Positions 12,867 through 19,452 of a DNA stretch of 22,025 nucleotides are shown here, piece after piece. Source of the stretch: Thiobacillus sp. (GTDB lineage: Bacteria; Pseudomonadota; Gammaproteobacteria; Burkholderiales; Thiobacillaceae). Under the pieces are notes generated by a model. That model was not told where the DNA came from and made no database searches. It saw only the letters and a program-made list of their open reading frames with translations. Both the position numbers and the translations under genes were made by a program. The DNA is taken from NCBI GenBank assembly GCA_018780025.1, contig JADMKH010000186.1, forward strand, positions 1 through 22,025, given 5' to 3'. Position 1 is the stretch's first letter; each line of letters begins with the position of its first letter.

Positions 12867-14941
12867 ATGGCACGCTAAGTCTTTCCAATATATTCAGCTC
12901 GGCCAATGCACGTTCATTTGCCGCACCGATTTTCATCATCCTCATTCTGGCAATGCTGGTGTTGCCGCTGCCGCCGTTTGCGCTGGATATGCTGTTCACC
13001 TTCAATATCGCGCTTTCCATCATGGTGCTGCTGGTAGGGCTGTCGACCAAGAAGGCACTCGACTTTGCTGCTTTTCCGACGGTGTTGTTGCTTTCGACTT
13101 TGCTGCGTTTGTCGCTCAACGTGGCGTCGACACGTGTGGTGCTGCTGGAAGGCCATACCGGTCCTGCTGCTGCGGGCAAGGTGATCGAGGCTTTCGGCCA
13201 TTTTCTGGTCGGCGGCAATTACACGGTCGGCATTATCGTGTTCGTCATCCTGGTGGTGATCAACTTCATCGTGATCACCAAAGGTGCAGGGCGTATCGCC
13301 GAGGTCAGCGCACGCTTCACGCTCGACGCGATGCCGGGCAAGCAAATGGCAATTGATGCCGATCTCAACGCCGGCCTGATCAATGAGGATGAGGCGCGCA
13401 CCCGTCGTGCTGAAATTTCCCAGGAAGCGGATTTTTACGGCTCGATGGATGGCGCGTCGAAATTTGTGCGCGGCGATGCCATTGCCGGCATCCTGATTCT
13501 GTTGATCAACATTGTGGGCGGCCTGCTGGTTGGCGTGATGCAGCACGATATGGCGCTGGCCGACGCAGCGCACAACTACACCCTGCTGGCGATCGGCGAT
13601 GGCCTGGTGGCGCAGATTCCGGCCCTGGTGATTTCGATAGCCGCCGGCATCATCGTCAGCCGCGTCAGCACCGACGAAGACATTACCGGTCAGATGCTGT
13701 CCAACATCTTCAACAAAACGCAGGCGCTCTACATCACCGCTGGCATCCTGGGCATGATGGGCATGATTCCTGGCATGCCTAACTTTGCGTTTCTGACGCT
13801 GGCAGGCGGCATGGCCTGGCTGGCCTACAAAGGCAGCAGAAAACAGCAGGAAGCGCCCACGGAAGTGGCGTCGGCCCCGGTGGCTACGGTCGAAGCGCAG
13901 GAAGCGAGCTGGGAAGACGTTGCGCCCATCGACACCCTGGGGCTGGAAGTGGGGTATCGCCTGATTCCGCTGGTGGACAATGCCGCCGATGGCGAACTGG
14001 TTCGCCGCATCAAGGGAATTCGCAAGAAATTCGCGCGCGAGATCGGTTTTTTGCCGCCCGCCGTGCATATTCGCGACAATCTCGAAATCAATCCCAACAG
14101 CTATCGCATTACGCTCAAGGGCGTGGAAATCGGCAGCGGCGAAGTGCGCACCGGGTTATTTCTCGCGATCGATCCCGGCAGCATCTCGGGCACTCTGCCC
14201 GGTGTGGCGACAACCGATCCAGCCTTTGGCCTGCCCGCAGTGTGGATCGAATCCAGTCAGCGCGAGCAGGCGCAGGCCATGGGCTACACCGTGGTTGATC
14301 CCGGCACGGTGGTTGCCACGCACCTGAATCATCTGGTGACCCAACATGCTGCCGAACTGCTGGGACGGCAGGAAGTCCAGGCCTTGCTCGACCATCTGGG
14401 AAAGAGCGCGCCCAAACTGGTGGAAGAACTGGTTCCGAAAATGCTGACGCTTTCGGCAGTGCAGAAAGTGCTGCAAACGCTGTTGATCGAAGGCGTGGCC
14501 ATACGCGACATGCGCAGCATCATCGACACCTTGCTGGAGCACGGCGGACACGTCCAGGATCCGAACGAACTCACCGCGCTGGTCCGGGTTGCGCTGGGCC
14601 GTTCCATCGTTCAGCAGATTTACGGATCGGTCAGCGAACTGCCGGTCATCGCACTGGATCAGGCACTCGAACGTTTGCTGTTGCAGACGCTGCAGGCAGG
14701 CCACGACTCTGCCGGTATGGAGCCGGGACTGGCCGACACCTTGCTGGAAAAAACCCAAACCTCGACGCAACGTCAGGAAGCCCTGGGGCATCCCCCGGTG
14801 CTGCTGACGCCGGCGGTATTGCGTCCCTTGCTGGCCCGTTTTCTGCGGCGCGCCGTGCCGCAACTCAAAGTGCTTTCGCACGCTGAAGTACCCGAAGGCA
14901 AACACATCAAAGTCACTTCCCTTGTAGGAGGAGCAGCATGA
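12863..14941 (+). CDS. flhA: FlhA, flagellar type III export gate protein
   Basis: FlhA is the nonameric export gate that couples proton flow to substrate transport and binds chaperone-substrate complexes. The 692-residue protein has an N-terminal membrane half with eight predicted helices (to about 320). The FHIPEP-family signature around RFTLDAMPGKQMAID lies near residues 150-170. A linker rich in Ala, Val and Glu follows (about 328-355). The C-terminal cytoplasmic domain contains LGLEVGYRLIPLV, IRKKFAREIGFLPPAVHIRDN and the end segment RRAVPQLKVLSHAEVP. It starts at the ATG overlapping the flhB stop and ends overlapping the flhF ATG, so translation of the three genes is likely coupled. Confidence 0.98.
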   Translation: MNGTLSLSNIFSSANARSFAAPIFIILILAMLVLPLPPFALDMLFTFNIALSIMVLLVGLSTKKALDFAAFPTVLLLSTLLRLSLNVASTRVVLLEGHTGPAAAGKVIEAFGHFLVGGNYTVGIIVFVILVVINFIVITKGAGRIAEVSARFTLDAMPGKQMAIDADLNAGLINEDEARTRRAEISQEADFYGSMDGASKFVRGDAIAGILILLINIVGGLLVGVMQHDMALADAAHNYTLLAIGDGLVAQIPALVISIAAGIIVSRVSTDEDITGQMLSNIFNKTQALYITAGILGMMGMIPGMPNFAFLTLAGGMAWLAYKGSRKQQEAPTEVASAPVATVEAQEASWEDVAPIDTLGLEVGYRLIPLVDNAADGELVRRIKGIRKKFAREIGFLPPAVHIRDNLEINPNSYRITLKGVEIGSGEVRTGLFLAIDPGSISGTLPGVATTDPAFGLPAVWIESSQREQAQAMGYTVVDPGTVVATHLNHLVTQHAAELLGRQEVQALLDHLGKSAPKLVEELVPKMLTLSAVQKVLQTLLIEGVAIRDMRSIIDTLLEHGGHVQDPNELTALVRVALGRSIVQQIYGSVSELPVIALDQALERLLLQTLQAGHDSAGMEPGLADTLLEKTQTSTQRQEALGHPPVLLTPAVLRPLLARFLRRAVPQLKVLSHAEVPEGKHIKVTSLVGGAA

Positions 14942-16227
14942 ACGTCAAACGTATCGTCGCCAAAACATCCCGGGAAGCCATGCGCCAGTTGCGCGACGCG
15001 CTCGGCCCCGATGCGGTCATTCTGTCGAATCGTGCCGTGGAGGGCGGCGTTGAAGTTCTGGCCATGCCGGCTGAAGACATTGCTTCCTTGGCGCCACCCG
15101 TTGAAGAAGCTCCTGTTCATGTTGTGGCTCACAAGGCCAAGACGCCAAAAATACAGCGCGACCCGGAACCCGAGATGGAGCCCGAACTGGGGATGGAGGC
15201 TGCGCCTGCCGTGACGATCAAACGCAGATTGATTGAACGCGTGGCCATGCCCAGCGACGACAGCGCACAATTGGCGCAGAGCGTGATCAGCGAAATCAAG
15301 TCCATGCACATACGTCTGGAGAACCAGCTCTCGGATATGGCCTGGCGCGATCTGCCGGGGCGTGATCCGTCGGGCGCCGCCATGATGCGGGACATGCTGT
15401 CAGCGGGATTCAGCACCCTGCTGGCGCGCGAAATGCTGAATGCGTTGCCGAAGGGAAATGTGGAACAGTCGCAGACCTGGATGCGCAACACGCTGATGCA
15501 GCGCCTGCAGGTGATGCAAAACGAAACCAGCATGCTCGACGCGGGTGGGGTGTTCGCCCTGATGGGCCCAACCGGCGCAGGGAAAACCACCACCACCGCC
15601 AAGCTGGCTGCGCGGTTTGTGGTGCGCCACGGCGCTGAAAAGCTGGCCTTGCTGACCACCGACAGCTACCGGATCGGCGGTCACGAGCAATTGCGCATTT
15701 ACGGCAAGATTCTGGGGGTGACGGTGCATGCCGTGCGCGATGCCGCCGACTTGAAGCTGGCGCTGTCCGAATTGCGCAACAAACATACGGTACTGATCGA
15801 TACCGTTGGAATGAGCCAGCGCGACCAGGCCGTGTCCGAGCAGGTCGAAATGCTGTGCCAGGCCGGCAAGCAAATCAGGCGTCTGCTGCTGCTCAACGCC
15901 ACCAGCCACGGTGAGACGTTGAACGAGGTGGTGGAGGCGTATCAGAAGCGCGGCCTGGACGGCTGCATCCTGACCAAAGTGGACGAAGCCGCGAGCCTGG
16001 GCCCGGCGCTCGACTGCGCGATTCGCCACGAATTGAATGTGCATTATCTGGCGACCGGCCAGCGGGTGCCCGAGGATCTGCATCTGGCCAATCGCCAGTA
16101 CCTCATCCACCGCGCCTTCAAAACCCGTTCGCAGGCTTCGCCCTGGCAGCTGGATGACAGCGAGCTGGCGTTCGCGCTTTCCGGCAATCAATCAGGCTAT
16201 CGTGAAAGTGCGGTGTCCTTTGGCTAA
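14938..16227 (+). CDS. flhF: FlhF, SRP-type GTPase controlling flagellar placement
   Basis: FlhF is the third SRP-family GTPase, setting the position and number of flagella, typically at the pole. The 429-residue protein has the basic N-terminal B domain (KRIVAKTSREAMRQLRDALG...VILSNR), an NG domain with G1 loop GPTGAGKTTTTAKLAARF (K216), LLTTDSYRIGGHEQLRIYG, the G3 element LIDTVGMSQRDQ, and the G4-like LTKVDEAASLG. AGGAGG (14926-14931) lies inside the flhA end with six-base spacing. Its presence beside FlhDC is noteworthy, because enteric peritrichous bacteria that use FlhDC lack flhF. Confidence 0.97.
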   Translation: MNVKRIVAKTSREAMRQLRDALGPDAVILSNRAVEGGVEVLAMPAEDIASLAPPVEEAPVHVVAHKAKTPKIQRDPEPEMEPELGMEAAPAVTIKRRLIERVAMPSDDSAQLAQSVISEIKSMHIRLENQLSDMAWRDLPGRDPSGAAMMRDMLSAGFSTLLAREMLNALPKGNVEQSQTWMRNTLMQRLQVMQNETSMLDAGGVFALMGPTGAGKTTTTAKLAARFVVRHGAEKLALLTTDSYRIGGHEQLRIYGKILGVTVHAVRDAADLKLALSELRNKHTVLIDTVGMSQRDQAVSEQVEMLCQAGKQIRRLLLLNATSHGETLNEVVEAYQKRGLDGCILTKVDEAASLGPALDCAIRHELNVHYLATGQRVPEDLHLANRQYLIHRAFKTRSQASPWQLDDSELAFALSGNQSGYRESAVSFG

Positions 16228-16231
16228 TTTC

Positions 16232-17101
16232 ATGGGCGATCAGGCTGCCGGACTGCGTCGCTTGCTGGGTCAGACCGGGTTTCAGGTCATTACGGTCATG
16301 TCGGGTCAAAAGGGCGCCGGCAAGACTGCTGCGACGGCCAATCTGGCGGTTGCCCTGGCACGATCCGGACGTGATGTCCTCATTATCGATCAGGCCCGGC
16401 AGGGTCAGGGGGCCTCAGCTGCGCTCGGATTGACGCCGCGTTATGACGTGGTGGACGTGATCGAAGGGCGCTGCAAACTGGAAGCCCTGATTCTCAACGG
16501 CCCCGACAATGTCCAGGTGCTGCCGATAGGCGGGGGGTTCAACCGGCTGGGGCGTTTGTCCGAACGCGATCAGGAATGGCTGGCGCAAAGCTTCAACCGG
16601 CTGCAATGCGGCGTCGATGTGGTGCTGGTGGACATGGAAGAGGCCACCGATCCTGATGCGTTGCCGCTGGGCCTGGCTGCGTCCGAAATCATGGTGGTGC
16701 TGCCGCCCGGCAACGCTTCGATCACCGAGGCTTATACGCTGGTCAAGCGTCTGGCCCATAATTTTGGCAAGCGCCAATTCCGATTGCTGCTTAATCGCAT
16801 CGAATCGCCGGAGCAGGCACAGGCCGTGGCGCATAATTTTGCGCAAACCGCCGAGCGCTATTTAAGTGTGTCTGTCGACTACCTGGGATATATTCCGCTG
16901 GACGAGCGCCTGACCCGCGCGGGTTACTTGCAGACTTCGGTGGTGGATGCGTTTCCTGTAGCCATCTCCACCTCGCAGTTTCGCAAACTGGCGGAGGGAT
17001 TGCTGCGTTGGCCACAGCCGCCCAGTCTGGGCAGTGTGGGCGGTTTCATGCAGCGCGTGATCCAGGGCAGCCGCCTGGTGGATGCGTGCAGAAGGGGATA
17101 A
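16232..17101 (+). CDS. flhG: FlhG/FleN, MinD-like flagellar number regulator (degenerate ATPase motifs)
   Basis: FlhG counters FlhF and limits flagellar number. The 289-residue protein starts with MGDQAAGLRRLL, which holds the DQAxxLR helix that stimulates FlhF GTPase. It ends with an amphipathic segment (FMQRVIQGSRLV) resembling a membrane-targeting helix. The MinD motifs are altered. The deviant Walker A reads SGQKGAGKT (24-32), so the signature lysine position holds Q26. The next motif is DQA (53-55) instead of DAD. Switch II is DMEEAT (134-139) instead of DTxAG. The catalytic P-loop K31 remains. ATP binding may persist while dimerisation-dependent hydrolysis is doubtful. ATG at 16232 is chosen from the family N-terminus; an in-frame GTG at 16208 is possible. 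Neither has a good Shine-Dalgarno. It begins four bases after flhF. Confidence 0.9.
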   Translation: MGDQAAGLRRLLGQTGFQVITVMSGQKGAGKTAATANLAVALARSGRDVLIIDQARQGQGASAALGLTPRYDVVDVIEGRCKLEALILNGPDNVQVLPIGGGFNRLGRLSERDQEWLAQSFNRLQCGVDVVLVDMEEATDPDALPLGLAASEIMVVLPPGNASITEAYTLVKRLAHNFGKRQFRLLLNRIESPEQAQAVAHNFAQTAERYLSVSVDYLGYIPLDERLTRAGYLQTSVVDAFPVAISTSQFRKLAEGLLRWPQPPSLGSVGGFMQRVIQGSRLVDACRRG

Positions 17102-17104
17102 CAC

Positions 17105-17845
17105 ATGTACACCGCAACGGGCCGAAGCGAAAAAGGCGAAAAAGGCGATTTGCTGACGCAATACATGCCGATGGTCAAACGTCTGGCACACCATATGATG
17201 GGACGTCTTCCGCCCAGCGTAGAAGAAGATGACATCGTTCAGGCCGGCATGATGGGATTGCTGGATGCGATCAGTCGCTACGACGAAGCGCAAAGTGCGC
17301 AATTCGAAGCTTATGCCATACAACGTATCCGTGGCTCGATGATAGACGAGTTGCGTCATTCCGACTGGATGCCACGCAGTGCCCGGCAATCGATGCGCAA
17401 AATTGAAAAAGCCATCGGCACGCTGCAACATCAGTTGGGGCGCCAACCCAGCGAAGGCGAAATAGCCAACGCCATGCAGATTCCCCTGGAGGCGTATCAA
17501 TCGCTGCTGGGCGATGCGCGTGGTCACCAGTTGATGTATTTCGAGGATTTCGGCGAATCGGACGAGAGTGATTCATTCCTCGACAAGCAGTCGGCGAATG
17601 AGTCCAGCATGCCGCTGCCGCAATTGCTCGATGCCAATTTGCGCGCCTGCATCATCGCCGGAATCGAAAACCTGCCCGAGCGCGAACAATTGTTGATGTC
17701 GCTGTATTACGAGCAGGAACTCAATCTGCGTGAAATCGCTGAAGTGTTCGGTGTCAGCGAATCCCGCATTTGCCAGCTTCATGGCCAGGCCATCGCACGA
17801 CTGCGTGCCAAGCTGAAGGAAGATTCATGGATCGCGGCAGCCTGA
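17105..17845 (+). CDS. fliA: FliA, flagellar sigma-28 factor
   Basis: FliA directs RNA polymerase to class III flagellar promoters (filament, motor, chemotaxis). The 246-residue protein has region 2 (LLTQYMPMVKRLAHHMMGRLPPS, then EDDIVQAGMMGLLDAISRYD), the region 2.4/3 boundary FEAYAIQRIRGSMIDELRHSDW, region 3 with LGRQPSEGEIANAM, and region 4 with NLREIAEVFGVSESRICQLHGQ. AGGGG (17094-17098) precedes the ATG at 17105. The gap to flhG is only three bases. The anti-sigma factor FlgM is not encoded in the window. The 3' end overlaps the start of motC by 19 bp. Confidence 0.98.
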   Translation: MYTATGRSEKGEKGDLLTQYMPMVKRLAHHMMGRLPPSVEEDDIVQAGMMGLLDAISRYDEAQSAQFEAYAIQRIRGSMIDELRHSDWMPRSARQSMRKIEKAIGTLQHQLGRQPSEGEIANAMQIPLEAYQSLLGDARGHQLMYFEDFGESDESDSFLDKQSANESSMPLPQLLDANLRACIIAGIENLPEREQLLMSLYYEQELNLREIAEVFGVSESRICQLHGQAIARLRAKLKEDSWIAAA

Positions 17846-18564
17846 TCGGACTCGGACTGGCGGGCGCAGCCATTTTTGGCGGCCAGGCCATGGAAGGCGG
17901 CCATATCAGCCTGTTTTTGCAACCCACTGCTTTTGTCATCGTGGTGGTGGGTACCCTGGCGGCCGTGTTGCTGCATTACCCACTGGAGGTTTTCCTGCGC
18001 GGAGTCCGAATGGCCAAATGGGCGTTCAAGCCGCCCGCGTCGGAGGCGGAGGCCATTATTCGCCATATCGTCCAGTGGTCGCATACTGCGCGGCAGGAGA
18101 GTCCGCTGGCGCTGGAAAAATACCTGCACATGACGCGAGACCCTTACCAGAAAACGGGACTGCAACTCCTGATCGATGGCGCGGATGCAGACAGGTTGCG
18201 CGATACGCTTGATGTGCAAATCATCGGGTTTGAAACGGCAGAGCGACAAGCTGCACGGGTGTGGGAGTCAGCGGGGGGCTATGCGCCCACCCTCGGCATT
18301 CTGGGCGCAGTCATTGGCCTGATCCATGTCATGGAAAATCTGTCCGACCCCAGCAAACTGGGGGCCGGCATTGCAGTCGCCTTTGTTGCCACCATCTACG
18401 GTGTCGGTCTGGCCAATCTGGTGTTTTTGCCGCTGGCCAACAAGATCAAGTTCACCATTGCCCGTCGCGTTACCGAACGCGAGATCCTGTGCGACGGGCT
18501 CATGGGCATCGCTCAGGGCGACAATCCCCGTCTTATCGAGGCGCGCCTGAAGGGTTACCTTTAA
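17827..18564 (+). CDS. motC: MotC, second flagellar stator channel subunit
   Basis: This 245-residue MotA-family protein is of the MotC/PomA type: short, starting DRGSLIGLGLAGAAIFGGQAMEGG. It has transmembrane segments around 5-22, 30-48, 150-170 and 182-205. The channel region GGYAPTLGILGAVIGLIHVMENLSDP carries the conserved proline, with a second in FLPLANKIK. Such subunits form the second stator in Pseudomonas, where MotCD supports swarming or viscous conditions. Ion choice cannot be settled from sequence. The ATG at 17827 is supported by GAAGGA (17816-17821) and the family N-terminus and lies inside the fliA 3' end. motD starts directly after the stop codon. Confidence 0.95.
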   Translation: MDRGSLIGLGLAGAAIFGGQAMEGGHISLFLQPTAFVIVVVGTLAAVLLHYPLEVFLRGVRMAKWAFKPPASEAEAIIRHIVQWSHTARQESPLALEKYLHMTRDPYQKTGLQLLIDGADADRLRDTLDVQIIGFETAERQAARVWESAGGYAPTLGILGAVIGLIHVMENLSDPSKLGAGIAVAFVATIYGVGLANLVFLPLANKIKFTIARRVTEREILCDGLMGIAQGDNPRLIEARLKGYL

Positions 18565-19392
18565 ATGCGCAGACGCCGGCGCATCACTGTCGAGCATGAA
18601 AATCACGACCGCTGGTTAATCTCGTTTGCCGATTTCGTTACCTTGCTGTTTGCCTTTTTTGTGGTGATGTATGCCATTTCGGCAGTCAACGAAAGCAAAT
18701 ACCGCGTTCTGGCCAGTTCGCTGGGCGATGCCTTCGGCAGGTCTCCCTCGAGCGACGCGCCGGTGCCGCATACGACTCCGCATGGGCTTCAGCCCATAGC
18801 GGATCGGAGTCCTTCAGGGCAATTGACCCCGATGGCGCTGCCGCCCGAAGTCAAGCAACGCACCCTTAAACAGCAGCAGGCGATTGAAGAGCAGGCGCAC
18901 ATGACCGAAGTGGCGAGCAATCTGCTTGAGGTGATGGCGCCGCTGGTGAAAGAGGGCAAGGTACGGGTCACGCAGAGCCGTCGTGGGGTCAGCATCGAAA
19001 TCAATGCCAATGTGCTGTTCGCCGCAGGGCAGGCCGAACTCGAGCCGCAATCGCTGACGGTGCTGCGCGCGGTGGCAGAACAGCTGCGCACCGAGCCGTT
19101 CAATCTGGAAATCACCGGCCACACCGACAATGTGCCGATCAGCAATTCGATTTTCGCATCCAATTGGGAATTGTCGGCAGTGCGCGCCAGCAGCGTGGTG
19201 CGCCTGCTGGCCGAGAACGGAATTGCACCGGTGCGTTTATTTGCCATTGGCCGCGAGGCCAGCCTGCCGATTGCAGCCAACGACACAGCAGAGGGGCGGG
19301 CCCGCAATCGCCGGGTCGAATTGATGATTTTGTCAGGCCTGCCGGACACGGTCGAGGAAATTCCGGTCAGACCCAATTCAACCCGCCCTTGA
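18565..19392 (+). CDS. motD: MotD, second flagellar stator peptidoglycan-binding subunit
   Basis: This 275-residue MotB-family partner of MotC has a very basic start (RRRRR at 2-6), a single transmembrane helix with the ion-binding aspartate D23 (LISFADFVTLLFAFF), a Ser/Pro-rich linker, a helix with VASNLLEVMAPLVKEG, and a C-terminal OmpA-like domain (TGHTDNVPISN, NWELSAVRASSVV, GRARNRRVELMIL). The ATG follows the motC stop with no gap; AAGGG (18550-18554) serves as ribosome site. The last 10 bases overlap a candidate heat-shock promoter for lon. Confidence 0.96.
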   Translation: MRRRRRITVEHENHDRWLISFADFVTLLFAFFVVMYAISAVNESKYRVLASSLGDAFGRSPSSDAPVPHTTPHGLQPIADRSPSGQLTPMALPPEVKQRTLKQQQAIEEQAHMTEVASNLLEVMAPLVKEGKVRVTQSRRGVSIEINANVLFAAGQAELEPQSLTVLRAVAEQLRTEPFNLEITGHTDNVPISNSIFASNWELSAVRASSVVRLLAENGIAPVRLFAIGREASLPIAANDTAEGRARNRRVELMILSGLPDTVEEIPVRPNSTRP

Positions 19393-19416
19393 AATCGGCC
19401 CGATTGACCCGATACT
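19386..19416 (+). promoter_or_regulatory. Candidate sigma-32 heat-shock promoter for lon
   Basis: CTTGAAA (19388-19394), preceded by CC, then 13 bases, then CCCGATAC (19408-19415) matches the RpoH consensus CTTGAAA-N13/14-CCCCATNT at every -35 position and six of seven defined -10 positions at best (G for C, C for T differ). The same bases can be read as a sigma-70 site: TTGAAA, 16 bp, GATACT. Predicted transcription would start about 19423, 30 bp before the lon ATG. Confidence 0.6.
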
Positions 19417-19452
19417 TCTACCTCCTGTTTGCTGGATTATGAAAACCTGATC

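Noticed and set aside
12914..14068. 384-codon open frame on the minus strand opposite flhA
   Set aside because: flhA is unambiguous; the antisense translation is His/Gln/Arg-rich with no domain, a typical shadow.
16037..16231. Long upstream extension of the flhG reading frame into flhF
   Set aside because: The extension is the flhF gene read in another frame; the family N-terminus (DQAAGLRRL) begins right after the ATG at 16232.
17770..17826. Upstream start for motC inside fliA
   Set aside because: The typical MotC N-terminus and a Shine-Dalgarno mark the ATG at 17827.
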